A stretch of DNA of 64,000 nt, taken from positions 4,927,001-4,991,000 of the forward strand of contig OW028577.1 in the NCBI GenBank assembly GCA_932294295.1. Direction: 5' to 3'. Source of the DNA: Alitta virens. Its lineage: Eukaryota > Annelida > Polychaeta > Phyllodocida > Nereididae. A program made the position numbers and the translations under genes. How positions within the stretch are numbered: the first letter of the stretch is position 1; every line of letters begins with the position of its first letter. Of the stretch, positions 11,981-21,862 are shown piece after piece. The notes below the pieces were generated by a model that searched no databases, was not told the DNA's origin, and saw only the letters and a program-made list of their open reading frames with translations.

Positions 11981-14739
11981 GGGTGGAGGAAGTATCCACG
12001 GATCCTTCACCTGCTGAAAAAGCGGCCCCTCAGCCTGCTGAAGAAGCGGCTCCTCAGCCTCCGGAATGTTGGGAAGGGGTGAAAGTGGGACAGCATTGGC
12101 CAAGACAAGTGGCCATGCAGAATTCGAGCGCATCATGGTATATTACGATTAGTGTAGGGACACGTCACGTGGATCTCCTGATCGATACCGGTGCGCAGGT
12201 GTCTCTGCTGAGTAAGCAGGAGTACGATGAGATACCTGGCGCAAAACGAGAGACTTTAAGACCTGTGGAAGGCAAGATCTCGGCGGCAAACGGTGGACCA
12301 ATTAATATTTATGGTAAGGTGGAGCTCACTCTCTGTCTAGAGAGGGTGCTTTATCCTTGTGAATTTTTGGTAGCGGATATCGGAGGTCTCCCTGGTCTAC
12401 TGGGGATGGACTTCTTGAAGAGACACGGTGCATTGCTAATGTGTTCAGTAGGAATGCTGAGACTGGGAGGCGTTGATATCGCGTGTAGAGAAGGTCGCCC
12501 TGGAAAAACAGGCCGAGCAATCTTACACGAAGACGTCCATATACCAGCTCGCCACGTGTCGCAGGTCTCAGTCAATTTGGTGTCCTGGGGCGTATCTAAC
12601 GGGGGCGACCTCGTATTCGAGTCGTTGCCCACGGTTTGCCAGGATTTACACATAATGATACCTAGAGGATTATTGGCATCTCAATGCTCTGGGGCTCACG
12701 TGTGGATAGCCAATCCCACGACTGAGAGTGTTCATATTGCAAAAGGTCAAGTGGTAGGTCAATTGAGCGAAGTCGAAAAGGTGGATTCACCGAAAACGGT
12801 GAATGCTGCTGAGGTCAATTTTGAACTCAGGCAGAAGAACACTGAAACACGACTGCCCGTTCATTTGCAGCCTCTTTTGGACGAAACTGACGATCTGACC
12901 GCAGATCAAAGGTCAGAGCTCCGAAAGGTCTTGATGGAGTATGAACATTGTTTTGAGGGAGGTAAATACGGGCTGGGACGTACAAGTCAAGCCACGCACA
13001 AGATCGATACGGGTGACAATCGGCCTTTCAAGGTGCCGACCCGGAGATTAGGGTGGGCTCAAAACAGGGCGCTGTCAGAGGAAGTGGATAAGATGCTGAG
13101 ACTCGGAGTGATCGAGCCCAGCAGCAGCCCCTGGTCTAGTCCCCCTGTGTTGGTTAGAAAGAAAGATGGAACTTTCAGGTTTTGTGTGGATTATAGGAAA
13201 TTGAATTCGTGCACTAAAAAGGATGCTTATCCTTTGCCACGCATTGATGACTGTCTAGACACTTTATCAGGGGCAAAATGGTTTTGTACCCTGGATCTGT
13301 CATCTGGCTATTGGCAAATAGCTATGGATGACAGAGACAAAGAGAAAACCGCATTCACTGCTCCCAGAGGACATTTCCACTTTACAGTGATGCCCTTTGG
13401 TGTTACAAATGGACCAGCTACACTGGAACGTTTGATGGAGCTAGTGCTAGGAGGATTGGACCTGTCCACTTGTCTATGTTACATGGATGATATAGTGGTA
13501 CAGGGGCCCACATTCCAGAAGTGTCTAGGTAACCTGATAGTTGTACTGAAACGCATTAGCCAGGCTGGGTTAAGATTAAAAGCTAGCAAATGCGAGTTAT
13601 TTAAAAGTGAGGTCTCCTTTCTAGGGCATGTGATTTGTAGAGAGGGTGTGAAACCAGATCCTAAAAAGATAAAGGCGGTGCGAGAGTGGCCAGAGCCAAC
13701 TACAGTGCAGGAGGTGCGCTGTTTTGTGGGCTTCGCATCGTACTATAGAAAGTACGTGCGTGACTTTGCTGGACTAGCAGCACCACTACATGCTTTGACA
13801 GCGCACCAGGCCGTCTTTAAGTGGGATGAGACATGCAGCAACGCTTTTAAAAGATTAATCAGGGCCCTCACGACTGCACCAATATTGGTGCTCCCACGTG
13901 AAGGGTGCCCTGTCATCTTAGACACGGATGCCTCTGATCTTGCGATAGGAGGTGTATTGTCGCAAATAATTGAGGGAGAGGAGCGCGTGGTTGCCTACGC
14001 CTCGCAGTGTTTGTCTTCATCGCAAAAGCATTATTGCACTACGTACAAGGAATTGTTAGCTGTGGTCAGAATGGCGAAAATATTTCGGCCCTACTTGTAT
14101 GGACAGGATTTAGTGCGTTTGCGCACTGATCATCGTGCTTTGGTGTGGTTGCAGAACTTTAAAGATGCGGAAGGAATGTTGGCGAGATGGATAGCTTCTC
14201 TGACCGAGTACAACTTTGTAATTGAATACAGAGAAGGCAAGAAGCATGCGAATGCAGATGGCTGCTCACGAATTCCCGTGAGGGCCTGTAAGCGCCAGGA
14301 ATGTCCTGACCAAGGTCATGGGGAGAATGTTGACCTTGTGGCTTCCATCACGCAGTGGAACCAAGTACGAGGCTTCCGCACGATTACGTGTGGACAGCCT
14401 CGAGTGGCGACTGGAATCAGCCCAGGAGAGGCTGAAGGACCCCAGGTGCGAGTGTATATGGCGGAAGCAGCTGGAGAGACAGCTGGAGAGACAGCTGGAG
14501 ACGGCAGTGAGAGACCTCTGGATCCAAATTGGATAGAGTCTTTCACCTTGGAGGAAATACGGTGTGCTCAGGGCCAGGATATGGCCCTAGCTACCGCCAA
14601 GAAGTGGTTAGATGCTGGACAGCGACCGCCTTATCACGCTATTGTCACGCACTCGGCCCAGGTGCGAAATATATGGGCCCAGTTTTATTGCTTGAAATTG
14701 GTGGCCATATGGGGATCAACAGCCTCATATCCAAGTTGA
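11950..14739 (+). CDS. pol: Pol part 1: protease, reverse transcriptase, RNase H
   Basis: This frame opens at 11950, just after an in-frame TAA, in the -1 phase relative to gag. There is no early ATG, so it is probably made as a Gag-Pol fusion. Numbering from 11983, an aspartic protease has DTGA at 68-71 and a GLLGMDFL segment near 135. The RT has VDYRKLN, LDLSSGYWQI, MPFGVTNGPAT and the catalytic YMDD at 500-503. RNase H begins at LDTDASD (Asp647/Asp649), includes a TDH motif and ends near HANADGCSR at about 760. The frame then runs through a linker into WAQFYCLKL and stops at 14739. Related elements would continue from there into integrase in the same frame. Here integrase lies in another frame, so pol is broken. 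Confidence 0.93.
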   Translation, partial: EGEETLGKRVRVEEVSTDPSPAEKAAPQPAEEAAPQPPECWEGVKVGQHWPRQVAMQNSSASWYITISVGTRHVDLLIDTGAQVSLLSKQEYDEIPGAKRETLRPVEGKISAANGGPINIYGKVELTLCLERVLYPCEFLVADIGGLPGLLGMDFLKRHGALLMCSVGMLRLGGVDIACREGRPGKTGRAILHEDVHIPARHVSQVSVNLVSWGVSNGGDLVFESLPTVCQDLHIMIPRGLLASQCSGAHVWIANPTTESVHIAKGQVVGQLSEVEKVDSPKTVNAAEVNFELRQKNTETRLPVHLQPLLDETDDLTADQRSELRKVLMEYEHCFEGGKYGLGRTSQATHKIDTGDNRPFKVPTRRLGWAQNRALSEEVDKMLRLGVIEPSSSPWSSPPVLVRKKDGTFRFCVDYRKLNSCTKKDAYPLPRIDDCLDTLSGAKWFCTLDLSSGYWQIAMDDRDKEKTAFTAPRGHFHFTVMPFGVTNGPATLERLMELVLGGLDLSTCLCYMDDIVVQGPTFQKCLGNLIVVLKRISQAGLRLKASKCELFKSEVSFLGHVICREGVKPDPKKIKAVREWPEPTTVQEVRCFVGFASYYRKYVRDFAGLAAPLHALTAHQAVFKWDETCSNAFKRLIRALTTAPILVLPREGCPVILDTDASDLAIGGVLSQIIEGEERVVAYASQCLSSSQKHYCTTYKELLAVVRMAKIFRPYLYGQDLVRLRTDHRALVWLQNFKDAEGMLARWIASLTEYNFVIEYREGKKHANADGCSRIPVRACKRQECPDQGHGENVDLVASITQWNQVRGFRTITCGQPRVATGISPGEAEGPQVRVYMAEAAGETAGETAGDGSERPLDPNWIESFTLEEIRCAQGQDMALATAKKWLDAGQRPPYHAIVTHSAQVRNIWAQFYCLKLVAIWGSTASYPS

Positions 14740-16142
14740 GACGGAGGTTCTATTGGCCTGGCTACAAGGAGGATGTGATACGTTGGATAGGTTGGTGCGA
14801 TGTGTGTCAGAAGCGGAAACAGGGCGGCCTGAAAAAGGCTCCCCTGCATCAGGTGCCAGTAGGAATGCCGATGGAAAGGATGGCCATTGACATAATGGGA
14901 CCATTGCCTGTCACAAAGTCCAATAACAAGTATATAGTGGTCGTTGCCGACTACTTTACTAAGTGGACAGAAGCTTTTGCTCTTCCTAATCAAGAGGCTT
15001 ACACGGTGGCTGATTGCTTGGTGACCAATGTGATTTTGCGATTTGGAGCTCCCTATCACTTGCATAGTGACCAAGGGACTAATTTCGAATCGAAATTATT
15101 CCAAGAAATGTGCAAAATATTGGGGATTAATAAGACCAGGACCACGGCTTATCATCCCCAGAGCGATGGGTTGGTGGAACGCTTCAATAGGTCATTGGGT
15201 GATATGCTATCGAAGTTGGTGAACGAAAGGAGAGATGACTGGGATGACATGCTTCCTTACGTGATGTGTGCCTATCGGGCTACGCCCCATAGATCCACGG
15301 ATATCACGCCAAATCGAATGATGTTGGGCAGAGAAGCAATGCTCCCTGTAGATCTGATGTATGGCCACGCACTCCAACATAAGCACCACTGTCCAGTGGA
15401 ATATGTAGAGTGGATACGTGAAGCCATGGAAGAATCCTTCGAAAAGTGCAGAACCCAGATGAAGAAAGCGGCCCAGAAGCAGGCGAAGCATTACAATAGG
15501 TTGGCAATGGAGCAGTCCTTCCATATGGGAGACTGGGTCCTATTGTTTTATCCGCCCCTGGCTAAACAGAAACTGGCCCTGAAGTTTCTAGGACCTTACA
15601 AGGTGACGAGGAAGATGGGAGAAGTCAACTATGAGATAGAGGCCCCAGCCTCTGGGAAGAGACGCATAGTCCACATTAATCAGCTCAAGAAGTACTTAGC
15701 TGAGGTGACCCCAGATGACATGATTCGGATCCCTGACATCCCATCAGACGATCCGTATTTGGACCCATCATTGTATGAGGACGGAGCGAGTGCGACCCCC
15801 CTAGACGAGGGGCGGGATCCGCCCTTGCCCGGAGAATTGAGTGGTGACGCAGCGCAGCCTTGGTCTGGGCAGCCAGAGCGGGGCGGAGCTGCGAGGACAG
15901 GAGAACACAGGGGGCGCGGCTTGCAAACACGCGATCCCCTGGATACGAGAAGAGTGGCAGATTCGCGTACGAATCTGGATACAGCTCCTTTTCTGGACTT
16001 GGAGCTGTCCTCAGCTCCTTTTCCGGATTTGGAGCTGCCCTCAGCTCCTTCTCGGGGATTGGATCCGGAAGCGGCTCCATTTCTACCAGGTAGGCTGAGG
16101 AAGCCACCTGATAGGTTAGGCCACAATGTAGGCTACCAGTGA
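14695..16142 (+). CDS. pol: Pol part 2: integrase, N-terminally truncated and out of frame
   Basis: The integrase would insert the cDNA into the host genome. Similarity begins at GGHMGINSL (about 14700) in a frame different from RT. The zinc-binding region keeps the second His and CDVC with normal spacing (H-x29-C-x2-C), but the first His and the preceding residues seen in relatives are missing. The catalytic core is intact as DD35E: Asp at 14889 (AIDIMGP), Asp at 15069 (HSDQGTNFES), Glu at 15177 (GLVERFN). A GPY/F module (LKFLGPYKV) follows. The last 140 residues are acidic and Pro/Ser-rich, with a repeated SAPFPDLELP-type unit. The frame is open from 14529, but the part before about 14695 reads the RNase H linker out of frame. 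Confidence 0.88.
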
Positions 16143-17343
16143 ATTTAAGAGTCTGGTTGCTGCATATCAGAGGGAAATAGCACTTATTGCTTGACTTCTG
16201 GCACTTTGTTTTTGAGAGTCTAGTGATATCACATGTTTATACAATAAATACCAGTTGTAGCTTCATTTAGACAATATATAGTTTGATTTTACGTAGTCTT
16301 CCCCATGCAAATGATTTTTATTTATTTTTATTAAAGATTCTCTCAAACAAGTGGTAAATGTCGACATACTAAAGCGGCGCGTCGCTGCAGTCACTTTCTA
16401 GTGACTGGACATTTCGTGTACCTGATTCTCGTGGACGGAACACGTGGTCGTGTCCTGCAGAGTGGGTTTTTAGACGTGCCACCCAAATGGTCACTACAGG
16501 TGCAGCCCTTTTTGAATAAAAGAGGGAGGAATACTGCAAAGGTAGAATTTGGGCACTGCTGGTTAAAAGCAGGGGCAAAACACGAAATTAGGTAATGAGA
16601 ATGGTTAAAATGCCTCATAACACTGGAAATATCAGCAAAATAACTTAATTGGCAAGAATTAAGGGCTGTAGTGGTTATGGAAATGTTTAAAGTACCATGA
16701 TAAACTTTATATAGCAAGTTGGGTAATCTGGAAAGGTCAGCAAAAGGGATATAGTTTGCTAGATTATGGTTACAAGGACAAATGGTTATTTTCTTGTGGT
16801 ATTGTCATTTAGTGATAAGGAATTGGCTATTTGTCATCATGGAACGTGAAACGTTCCTGATGGTTTGTTTTATTTGGCTGATAGGAGTTGCTGGATTATA
16901 CATTTAGCAACTACAAAATTCTCACTTTCTGTGTCTTGTGAAACTGTGTCACTGATTCTAGTGACCTGCATTCACTGATTCCAGTGACCTGCATTCATGA
17001 AAAATTTCCACTGGGGGAAAAAGGTCACCAAGTTCGAAACACGAACAGGCACCCCTTTGTATTAATTTTGTCATTTTCGGTGCAATCCTCAATTAAGAAA
17101 TTTTATGAGGGGGGGGGGAGGAAGGGTCAACTGGTCAACAAAGTGATTAGGGTCACATGACCTGTGATTCTGGTCACCTGACCTGTCACATGACCTGTCA
17201 CATGACTCAGAAAGTGCGGCAAAAAGCTGGAGAGCGTGGGGCGCCCTGTCTCACACCTTCTGAAACCAGCAGAGAAGACACATCAGCCAAACAGAATTTT
17301 AGCGTTTCGAGAACTTAACCAGCACAACTTGGGAAATATAAGG
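16143..17343 (+). other. Internal non-coding spacer between pol and ORF3
   Basis: 1.2 kb without a convincing ORF. It is more AT-rich than the flanking element ORFs. It holds a 26-bp near-repeat (CACTGATTCTAGTGACCTGC and its variant, about 16949-16995), a G-run at 17110-17118 and a dense set of GGTCA/TGACC and TCACATGA motifs at 17125-17208. It could contain a promoter or splice acceptor for ORF3. That is inference. Confidence 0.6.
17125..17208. promoter_or_regulatory. Cluster of GGTCA/TGACC and TCACATGA motifs upstream of ORF3
   Basis: Within about 85 bp there are four GGTCA copies, four TGACC/TGACT copies and three TCACATGA palindromes (an M-box/E-box type site), many arranged as inverted repeats with spacers of one or two bases. 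The same half-sites are concentrated in the LTR. A regulatory role is inferred from clustering only. Confidence 0.35.
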
Positions 17344-18984
17344 ATGTCTGCTACGAATGCAAACAGTGAGGAGGCTACTGCTATGCCAGCAGTGCCCCTG
17401 GACAGCGTGGTGGAAGAGGGGGGACCTCAGCTGACATCGGCCCAGACGGACATGGTATTAGCTGCCATGGAGGCAGCGGGCCTCGAGATTGGTGCCGAGC
17501 TGGAGGTCTCTGCCAACGACGCTGAGGTGGCTGCCGTTTGCGGCTTGTCACCTACAGCGGAGCTCCCAATCTCCCTGGCCCCGGATTATTGGAGCCCGCA
17601 GCGATTGGGTCTCCTGCACCTGGACATGTGGGCTTACATGTCCAGGAAGGAGTACGAGCTGGAGGATCCAGCAGTGGAACGTTACGGGGCAGCAGACCTG
17701 CCAGAAACGGCCAGGATGCGGAGGTATCTTCGTCTCCGTCCACGGAGAGAAGATATGCCCATTCTGAGTGGATGGATTATTGGAGACCTGGGTGTGGCGA
17801 CCACCCAGGAGGATATGCTGGAAAATTTGAAGAGGCGACCTTGGTACGCCAGGGAGCGAGCGGCCAGGCCCAGCGTAGAGGGCGAGGTCTCTCCCACCAG
17901 GGCTACCAAGTCGCCTGCAAGGGAACAACAGGCAGCTCCGCTCACGGAGTCTGCCATGGACGACGTGAAACAACAGGCAGCTCCGCTCACGGAGTCTGCC
18001 ATGGAAGACGGGAAAGCCACTCCAGCCAGGGCCGAGGAACGGCCGCGGGGAGGGAGGCTGGAGGAAATGGAGAGCGAGGGGACAACGGACGATGGGGAGA
18101 CGGAGAGTGACGTCTCGGCCCCAGAGACCACTCCAGAGACCACGCCGAAAGTCGTCTTGCCGGCCGCGCCACAGGGTGTGGAGGGCTTGAACTACATGTG
18201 TGCCACGTGCGGGAAACGCGTGAGAGATCGAAAATCTCTCACTCGCCACGTGAGCGTGGCCCATGCAGCCGCATACGTGGGCTTCCAATGCCCTGTGTGC
18301 CCCGCAGCGTTGCCCTCGGACCGGAGGACCAACTTCAGGCGTCATCTGGAGCGGTCCCATGGGTACACCCGTACACAGGCGGAGGAGCTAACAGCAGCCA
18401 CACAGCCGACAACAATCCAGGGACCTAACTCCGATGGATCCCTGCCGGCGACGCCGGAGACGAGGACCCTGGTCAGCAGGGTGCCTACGTCACAGGAGAC
18501 AGCATCTCCAAGCACCAGGGTGGTGCAGCTGCGCCGCGTTGAAGCAGCTTCAAGCGTGACGCCCCGAAGCCGCCAGACAAGGCCAAAGCGGCCTCACCCA
18601 GCAGCAGCAGCCACCAGGACACCAGCAGCAGCAGCCACCAGGACACCAGCAGCAGCAGCCACCAGGACGCCAGCAGCAGCAGCCACCAGGACGCCACCAG
18701 CAGCAGTCACCAAGACGCCAACAGCAGCAGCAGCCGAGGACATGGTGACCAGGGCCCAGTACCAGGACATCGTTCTGGAGGTCCATAGGGCCAGGTCCCA
18801 GACGGCTGCAGCAGCCCGAGAGAACGAGAAGCTGAGGGCCAGGCTTCGCGCCGAAACGGAGCAACGCGAAGCCAAGGCCCGGCAGTCGGACCTCCTGTAT
18901 CAGGAGGTGAAGCGGCTGACGGCTGACAGGAACAGGTGGATGGAGGAGGCCAGGGCTGCTGGATCCTCATCTGCAAGGCCTTGA
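17344..18984 (+). CDS. ORF3: two-C2H2-finger, coiled-coil protein of the retrotransposon
   Basis: A 546-residue frame from the ATG at 17344. The frame stays open upstream to a GTG at 17236, but the ATG is the simplest start. Residues 1-180 are acidic then mixed, with a Trp/Tyr-containing block (LDMWAYMSRKEYELEDPAVE). About 190-285 is low complexity and includes a tandem repeat of QQAAPLTESAM. Two C2H2 zinc fingers follow, with Cys286/Cys289/His302/His307 and Cys316/Cys319/His334/His339. Then comes a TPAAAATR repeat of about five units (18598-18730) and a C-terminal charged coiled coil. No signal peptide, transmembrane segment or envelope feature is visible. It occupies the position of env in retroviruses and is flanked by the element's own polypurine tract and LTR. 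Its function is unknown; nucleic-acid binding is likely. Confidence 0.85.
   Translation: MSATNANSEEATAMPAVPLDSVVEEGGPQLTSAQTDMVLAAMEAAGLEIGAELEVSANDAEVAAVCGLSPTAELPISLAPDYWSPQRLGLLHLDMWAYMSRKEYELEDPAVERYGAADLPETARMRRYLRLRPRREDMPILSGWIIGDLGVATTQEDMLENLKRRPWYARERAARPSVEGEVSPTRATKSPAREQQAAPLTESAMDDVKQQAAPLTESAMEDGKATPARAEERPRGGRLEEMESEGTTDDGETESDVSAPETTPETTPKVVLPAAPQGVEGLNYMCATCGKRVRDRKSLTRHVSVAHAAAYVGFQCPVCPAALPSDRRTNFRRHLERSHGYTRTQAEELTAATQPTTIQGPNSDGSLPATPETRTLVSRVPTSQETASPSTRVVQLRRVEAASSVTPRSRQTRPKRPHPAAAATRTPAAAATRTPAAAATRTPAAAATRTPPAAVTKTPTAAAAEDMVTRAQYQDIVLEVHRARSQTAAAARENEKLRARLRAETEQREAKARQSDLLYQEVKRLTADRNRWMEEARAAGSSSARP
18598..18730 (+). repeat. 24-bp coding repeat (TPAAAATR) in ORF3
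   Basis: About five copies of a 24-bp GCA/CAG-rich unit encode TPAAAATR and variants. The unit is a multiple of three, so the reading frame survives copy-number change. The reverse strand of this array is also open, which explains spurious Cys/Trp/Leu-rich minus-strand frames. Confidence 0.9.
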
Positions 18985-19601
18985 ACGCAAGGTCTTGCAG
19001 AGGACTGAACACGATGACGACCTGGACCACGCCCCCCACTTAACGAAGCCTGGATACGGACTGGACTTGAACGCTGGACATCAACACATCGTGCAGGGGC
19101 GGACCCAGCGCCCTGCGGAGAGTCAGGAGACAATGATGGTAACGAGTGGGACAGTGACTTTTATAATGGCTGCAGTTAGAAACTGTGAATAATTGGAAAA
19201 ATTGTGACACGGCTAATTATAAGAATGTCCTCACTCGGAAATTACGAGCAGCTGATAAAAGACCTTGCAGAATCCAGAAATGGATACTGGCCTGTGTCCA
19301 AGGCAAAGATGGACTCTGATAAAATTGATGGACTCTATGTGTATTGCTATGTGTTGAATGTTGTGTTTGCAGCGGTGCCAGGGAGTCAACCACGTGGATG
19401 ATGTCTGGGGGAAAAAGCCAGCCTCCGGGGCGGACGTGACAGCTTCCTAGTGCCACGCCGCAGGGCGATGGTTGTTGATTGATTATATGTAATAATTGTG
19501 ATTTTTGTGATTTAATGAATCTCGTTGATTTTGTGTGGTTCTGATCGTCGTCGCACAGCCTACTGAGTGTATTAGTTTGAATATGGGGGCATATTCCCAG
19601 T
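18985..19601 (+). other. Retrotransposon 3' untranslated region
   Basis: About 620 bp between the ORF3 stop and the polypurine tract. I see no conserved coding signal; the frames present are 60-80 codons on the + strand and have no recognisable motif. Confidence 0.6.
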
Positions 19602-19614
19602 AAGAAGGGGGTAA
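19602..19614 (+). other. Polypurine tract
   Basis: AAGAAGGGGGTAA lies directly before the right LTR. It is the expected primer site for plus-strand DNA synthesis. The purine run is AAGAAGGGGG, with three further bases before the LTR. Confidence 0.85.
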
Positions 19615-19832
19615 TGTGATGACCCCAGGTCACTGACCTTACTAGGTCAGTGACCGACTTTGACGCGCACTGGGTGACCCGGACCACGTGACCACGGGGT
19701 CTTGGCGGGAATACACCCAGACCGCGTCAGTAGCTGAAGAAGCAGAGGATAGGCAGGCTGTGCGGTGGGGCAGGGCAAAATAAACTTTAAAACTGGAATA
19801 CCAACGCTTTGTCTTTCTTGGGGAACCTTACA
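19615..19832 (+). repeat. Right (3') LTR
   Basis: 218 bp, TGTG...TTACA, with no difference from the left LTR by eye. AATAAA is at 19779-19784. It is followed by the GAAC target duplication at 19833-19836. Confidence 0.97.
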
Positions 19833-20011
19833 GAACACACACTACTGTAGCCTTCAACCAGTGAGAGCAAGGAGTCCACTGTCATAGATGATGAATGATG
19901 TTGTATTTAAAGTATTATGCGAAGTGCACATAATCTGATTGGTGTTGCAGGTGATGTTACTATGAGTACTATGCTGCATGTATTGTATGACAATTGTACT
20001 TGTATACTGTA

Positions 20012-20162
20012 CATGGCCAAATGTGCCACGTGCGTTTTCCATGAGAAGGATAAACGCATGGAAAATGCATGGTTTTTAGCTAACTATAATGAGGCAAAAA
20101 CCATGCATTTTCCATGTGTTTTATCTTTCTCATGGAAAACGCACGTGGCACATTTGGCCATG
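20012..20162. mobile_element. Palindromic foldback MITE flanked by TA
   Basis: A 151-bp near-perfect palindrome. The arms begin CATGGCCAAATGTGCCACGT and its complement, include GCGTTTTCCATGAGAA, and close on a loop AGCTAACTATAATGAGGC. TA is present on both outer sides (20010-20011 and 20163-20164), consistent with a TA target duplication. It is the better preserved relative of 1001-1141. The right part is copied again at 20589-20682 by the tandem duplication. Confidence 0.85.
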
Positions 20163-21107
20163 TAGTATGCATTTTGGTATGTCAATAGGGTATTCAACCA
20201 TACACAATATGCAACTTTAGTAGTGAGATTATATACTCAGAAAATTTTAGAAAAACTTGAAACGGGCATCGTCTGATTTGACGATAAAGATGAAAAGGAG
20301 CATTCCAGTAAGGGCTGATTGTAATTCACAACAGTACAATGATCAAATGCTGTGTCGTATTTCTATTTGGCAAGGAAAATGCATGAGAGGAATGCATTCA
20401 CAGGGAAAAGAACTGAAAGGAGAGAAAGAATGCGTCACATGCATCACATGCATCATGAAAGATTTTCAGGGTGATTAAACATATTGATTGATTAAGTGTG
20501 GTTGTGAATGGTCAAGCATGGTCCAGAGGGTCTGCTGTGGTCATTGTGTGTGTGAATGTCCGCACGATCAAAGCTGTGAAAGGCTTATATGGTTTTTAGC
20601 TAACTATAATGAGGCAAAAACCATGCATTTTCCATGTGTTTTATCTTTCTCATGGAAAACGCACGTGGCACATTTGGCCATGTAGTATGCATTTTGGTAT
20701 GTCAATAGGGTATTCAACCATACACAATATGCAACTTTAGTAGTGAGATTATATACTCAGAAAATTTTAGAAAAACTTGAAACGGGCATCGTCTGATTTG
20801 ACGATAAAGATGAAAAGGAGCATTCCAGTAAGGGCTGATTGTAATTCACAACAGTACAATGATCAAATGCTGTGTCGTATTTCTATTTGGCAAGGAAAAT
20901 GCATGAGAGGAATGCATTCACAGGGAAAAGAACTGAAAGGAGAGAAAGAATGCGTCACATGCATCACATGCATCATGAAAGATTTTCAGGGTGATTAAAC
21001 ATATTGATTGATTAAGTGTGGTTGTGAATGGTCAAGCATGGTCCAGAGGGTCTGCTGTGGTCATTGTGTGTGTGAATGTCCGCACGATCAAAGCTGTGAA
21101 AGGCTTA
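20069..21107. repeat. 520-bp tandem duplication, two copies
   Basis: The segment beginning ATGGTTTTTAGCTAACTA occurs at 20069 and again at 20589, an offset of exactly 520 bp, and the two copies look identical by eye. The first ends and the second ends at the same AGGCTTA (20581-20587 and 21101-21107). The left edge lies in the inner stem of the MITE hairpin, so the second copy carries only its right arm. A 73-codon frame is present in both copies (20257-20478, 20777-20998), but nothing suggests it is a gene. Confidence 0.92.
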
Positions 21108-21607
21108 GAATTCAGACTGATGCTCGACCCTTGCAATTTGCATTCTAGTGTTATTGATCACACGTAGAAGGTGCAATCTGCAGGACTGCAGGTCTAGTGT
21201 TGCAGGTCTAGCTGCAGTTTCATTGCCTGCAGTCTGCAGTGGGGCATTTGGTCAGTCAATGGGGACACAAATAGTGACCAGGTGACCCTCACATGACCCT
21301 TCTATGATGACCCCAGGATGCACTGAACCCTCATTGGCAATCTTCCTCATTATCATGCCATGCAGGATCAATGTGGACTGCAATGCAGACTTAGCAATGC
21401 CGGAGAGACTGAAGCACCTTGTCTAATGCATCTCACTGTGTGACTGTAGGGACTCCTGCAGTTTGCAGTGGGCATGATGGGCTTTGTGTGAGCGTTGCTA
21501 ATGCTGCAACCACTTCACAAATGGCCAGCACACAGGTAGAATTTCTAGGCAATGACAATTTAGTGATTGAGTTGCCATCTACTCAAATATCACATTTCAT
21601 GCTATCA

Positions 21608-21770
21608 AATTGTCTGGTACTGCAATGCTGGAAGTCAGAAAATTGTCTGGTACTGCAATGCTGGAAGTCAGAAAATTGTCTGGTACTGCAATGCTGGAAG
21701 TCAGAAAATTGTCTGGTACTGCAATGCTGGAAGTCAGAAAATTGTCTGGTACTGCAATGCTGGAAGTCAG
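21608..21770. repeat. 33-bp minisatellite, five copies
   Basis: The unit beginning AATTGTCTGGTACTGCAATG repeats at 33-bp spacing five times with essentially no variation. Because 33 is divisible by three, several frames stay open on both strands. The longest is 21419-21862, 147 codons, without a recognisable product outside the repeat. Confidence 0.93.
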
Positions 21771-21862
21771 ATTCTCATATGACAATCGGTGCAATATTGG
21801 ACCCTCAAACTATCTGGGCAATTTCTGTCAATGATATACTTCCAATCATAATGTATTGGTAA

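Larger units (their letters stand above)
10047..19832 (+). mobile_element. Ty3/gypsy LTR retrotransposon with extra zinc-finger ORF
   Basis: A full-length element: LTR, tRNA-Lys-type primer site, gag, protease-RT-RNase H, integrase, a third ORF, polypurine tract, LTR. The domain order RT-RNase H-integrase places it in Ty3/gypsy (Metaviridae). The two 218-bp LTRs show no difference by eye and the target duplication is intact, so insertion was recent. Its GC content is clearly above the surrounding DNA. The pol frame is interrupted near 14695, where integrase continues in another frame and lacks part of its N-terminal zinc-binding region. This copy is therefore probably not autonomous. The third ORF is not an envelope. 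Confidence 0.95.

Noticed and set aside
16391..16717. Possible env-like reading frame between pol and ORF3
   Set aside because: The frames here are about 100 codons or shorter, lie on the minus strand or are unsupported, and lack a signal peptide or transmembrane pattern.
18485..18875. Minus-strand Cys/Trp/Leu-rich ORFs opposite the ORF3 repeat
   Set aside because: They are antisense readings of the 24-bp TPAAAATR-coding repeat, and the plus frame carries the fingers and coiled coil.
20257..20998. Identical 73-codon ORFs in the two duplication copies
   Set aside because: Identity comes from the recent 520-bp duplication rather than from selection on a protein.
21308..21320. TGATGACCCCAGG, matching the start of the retrotransposon LTR
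   Set aside because: The match ends after 13 bp and the following sequence is unrelated, so a solo-LTR fragment is not supported.
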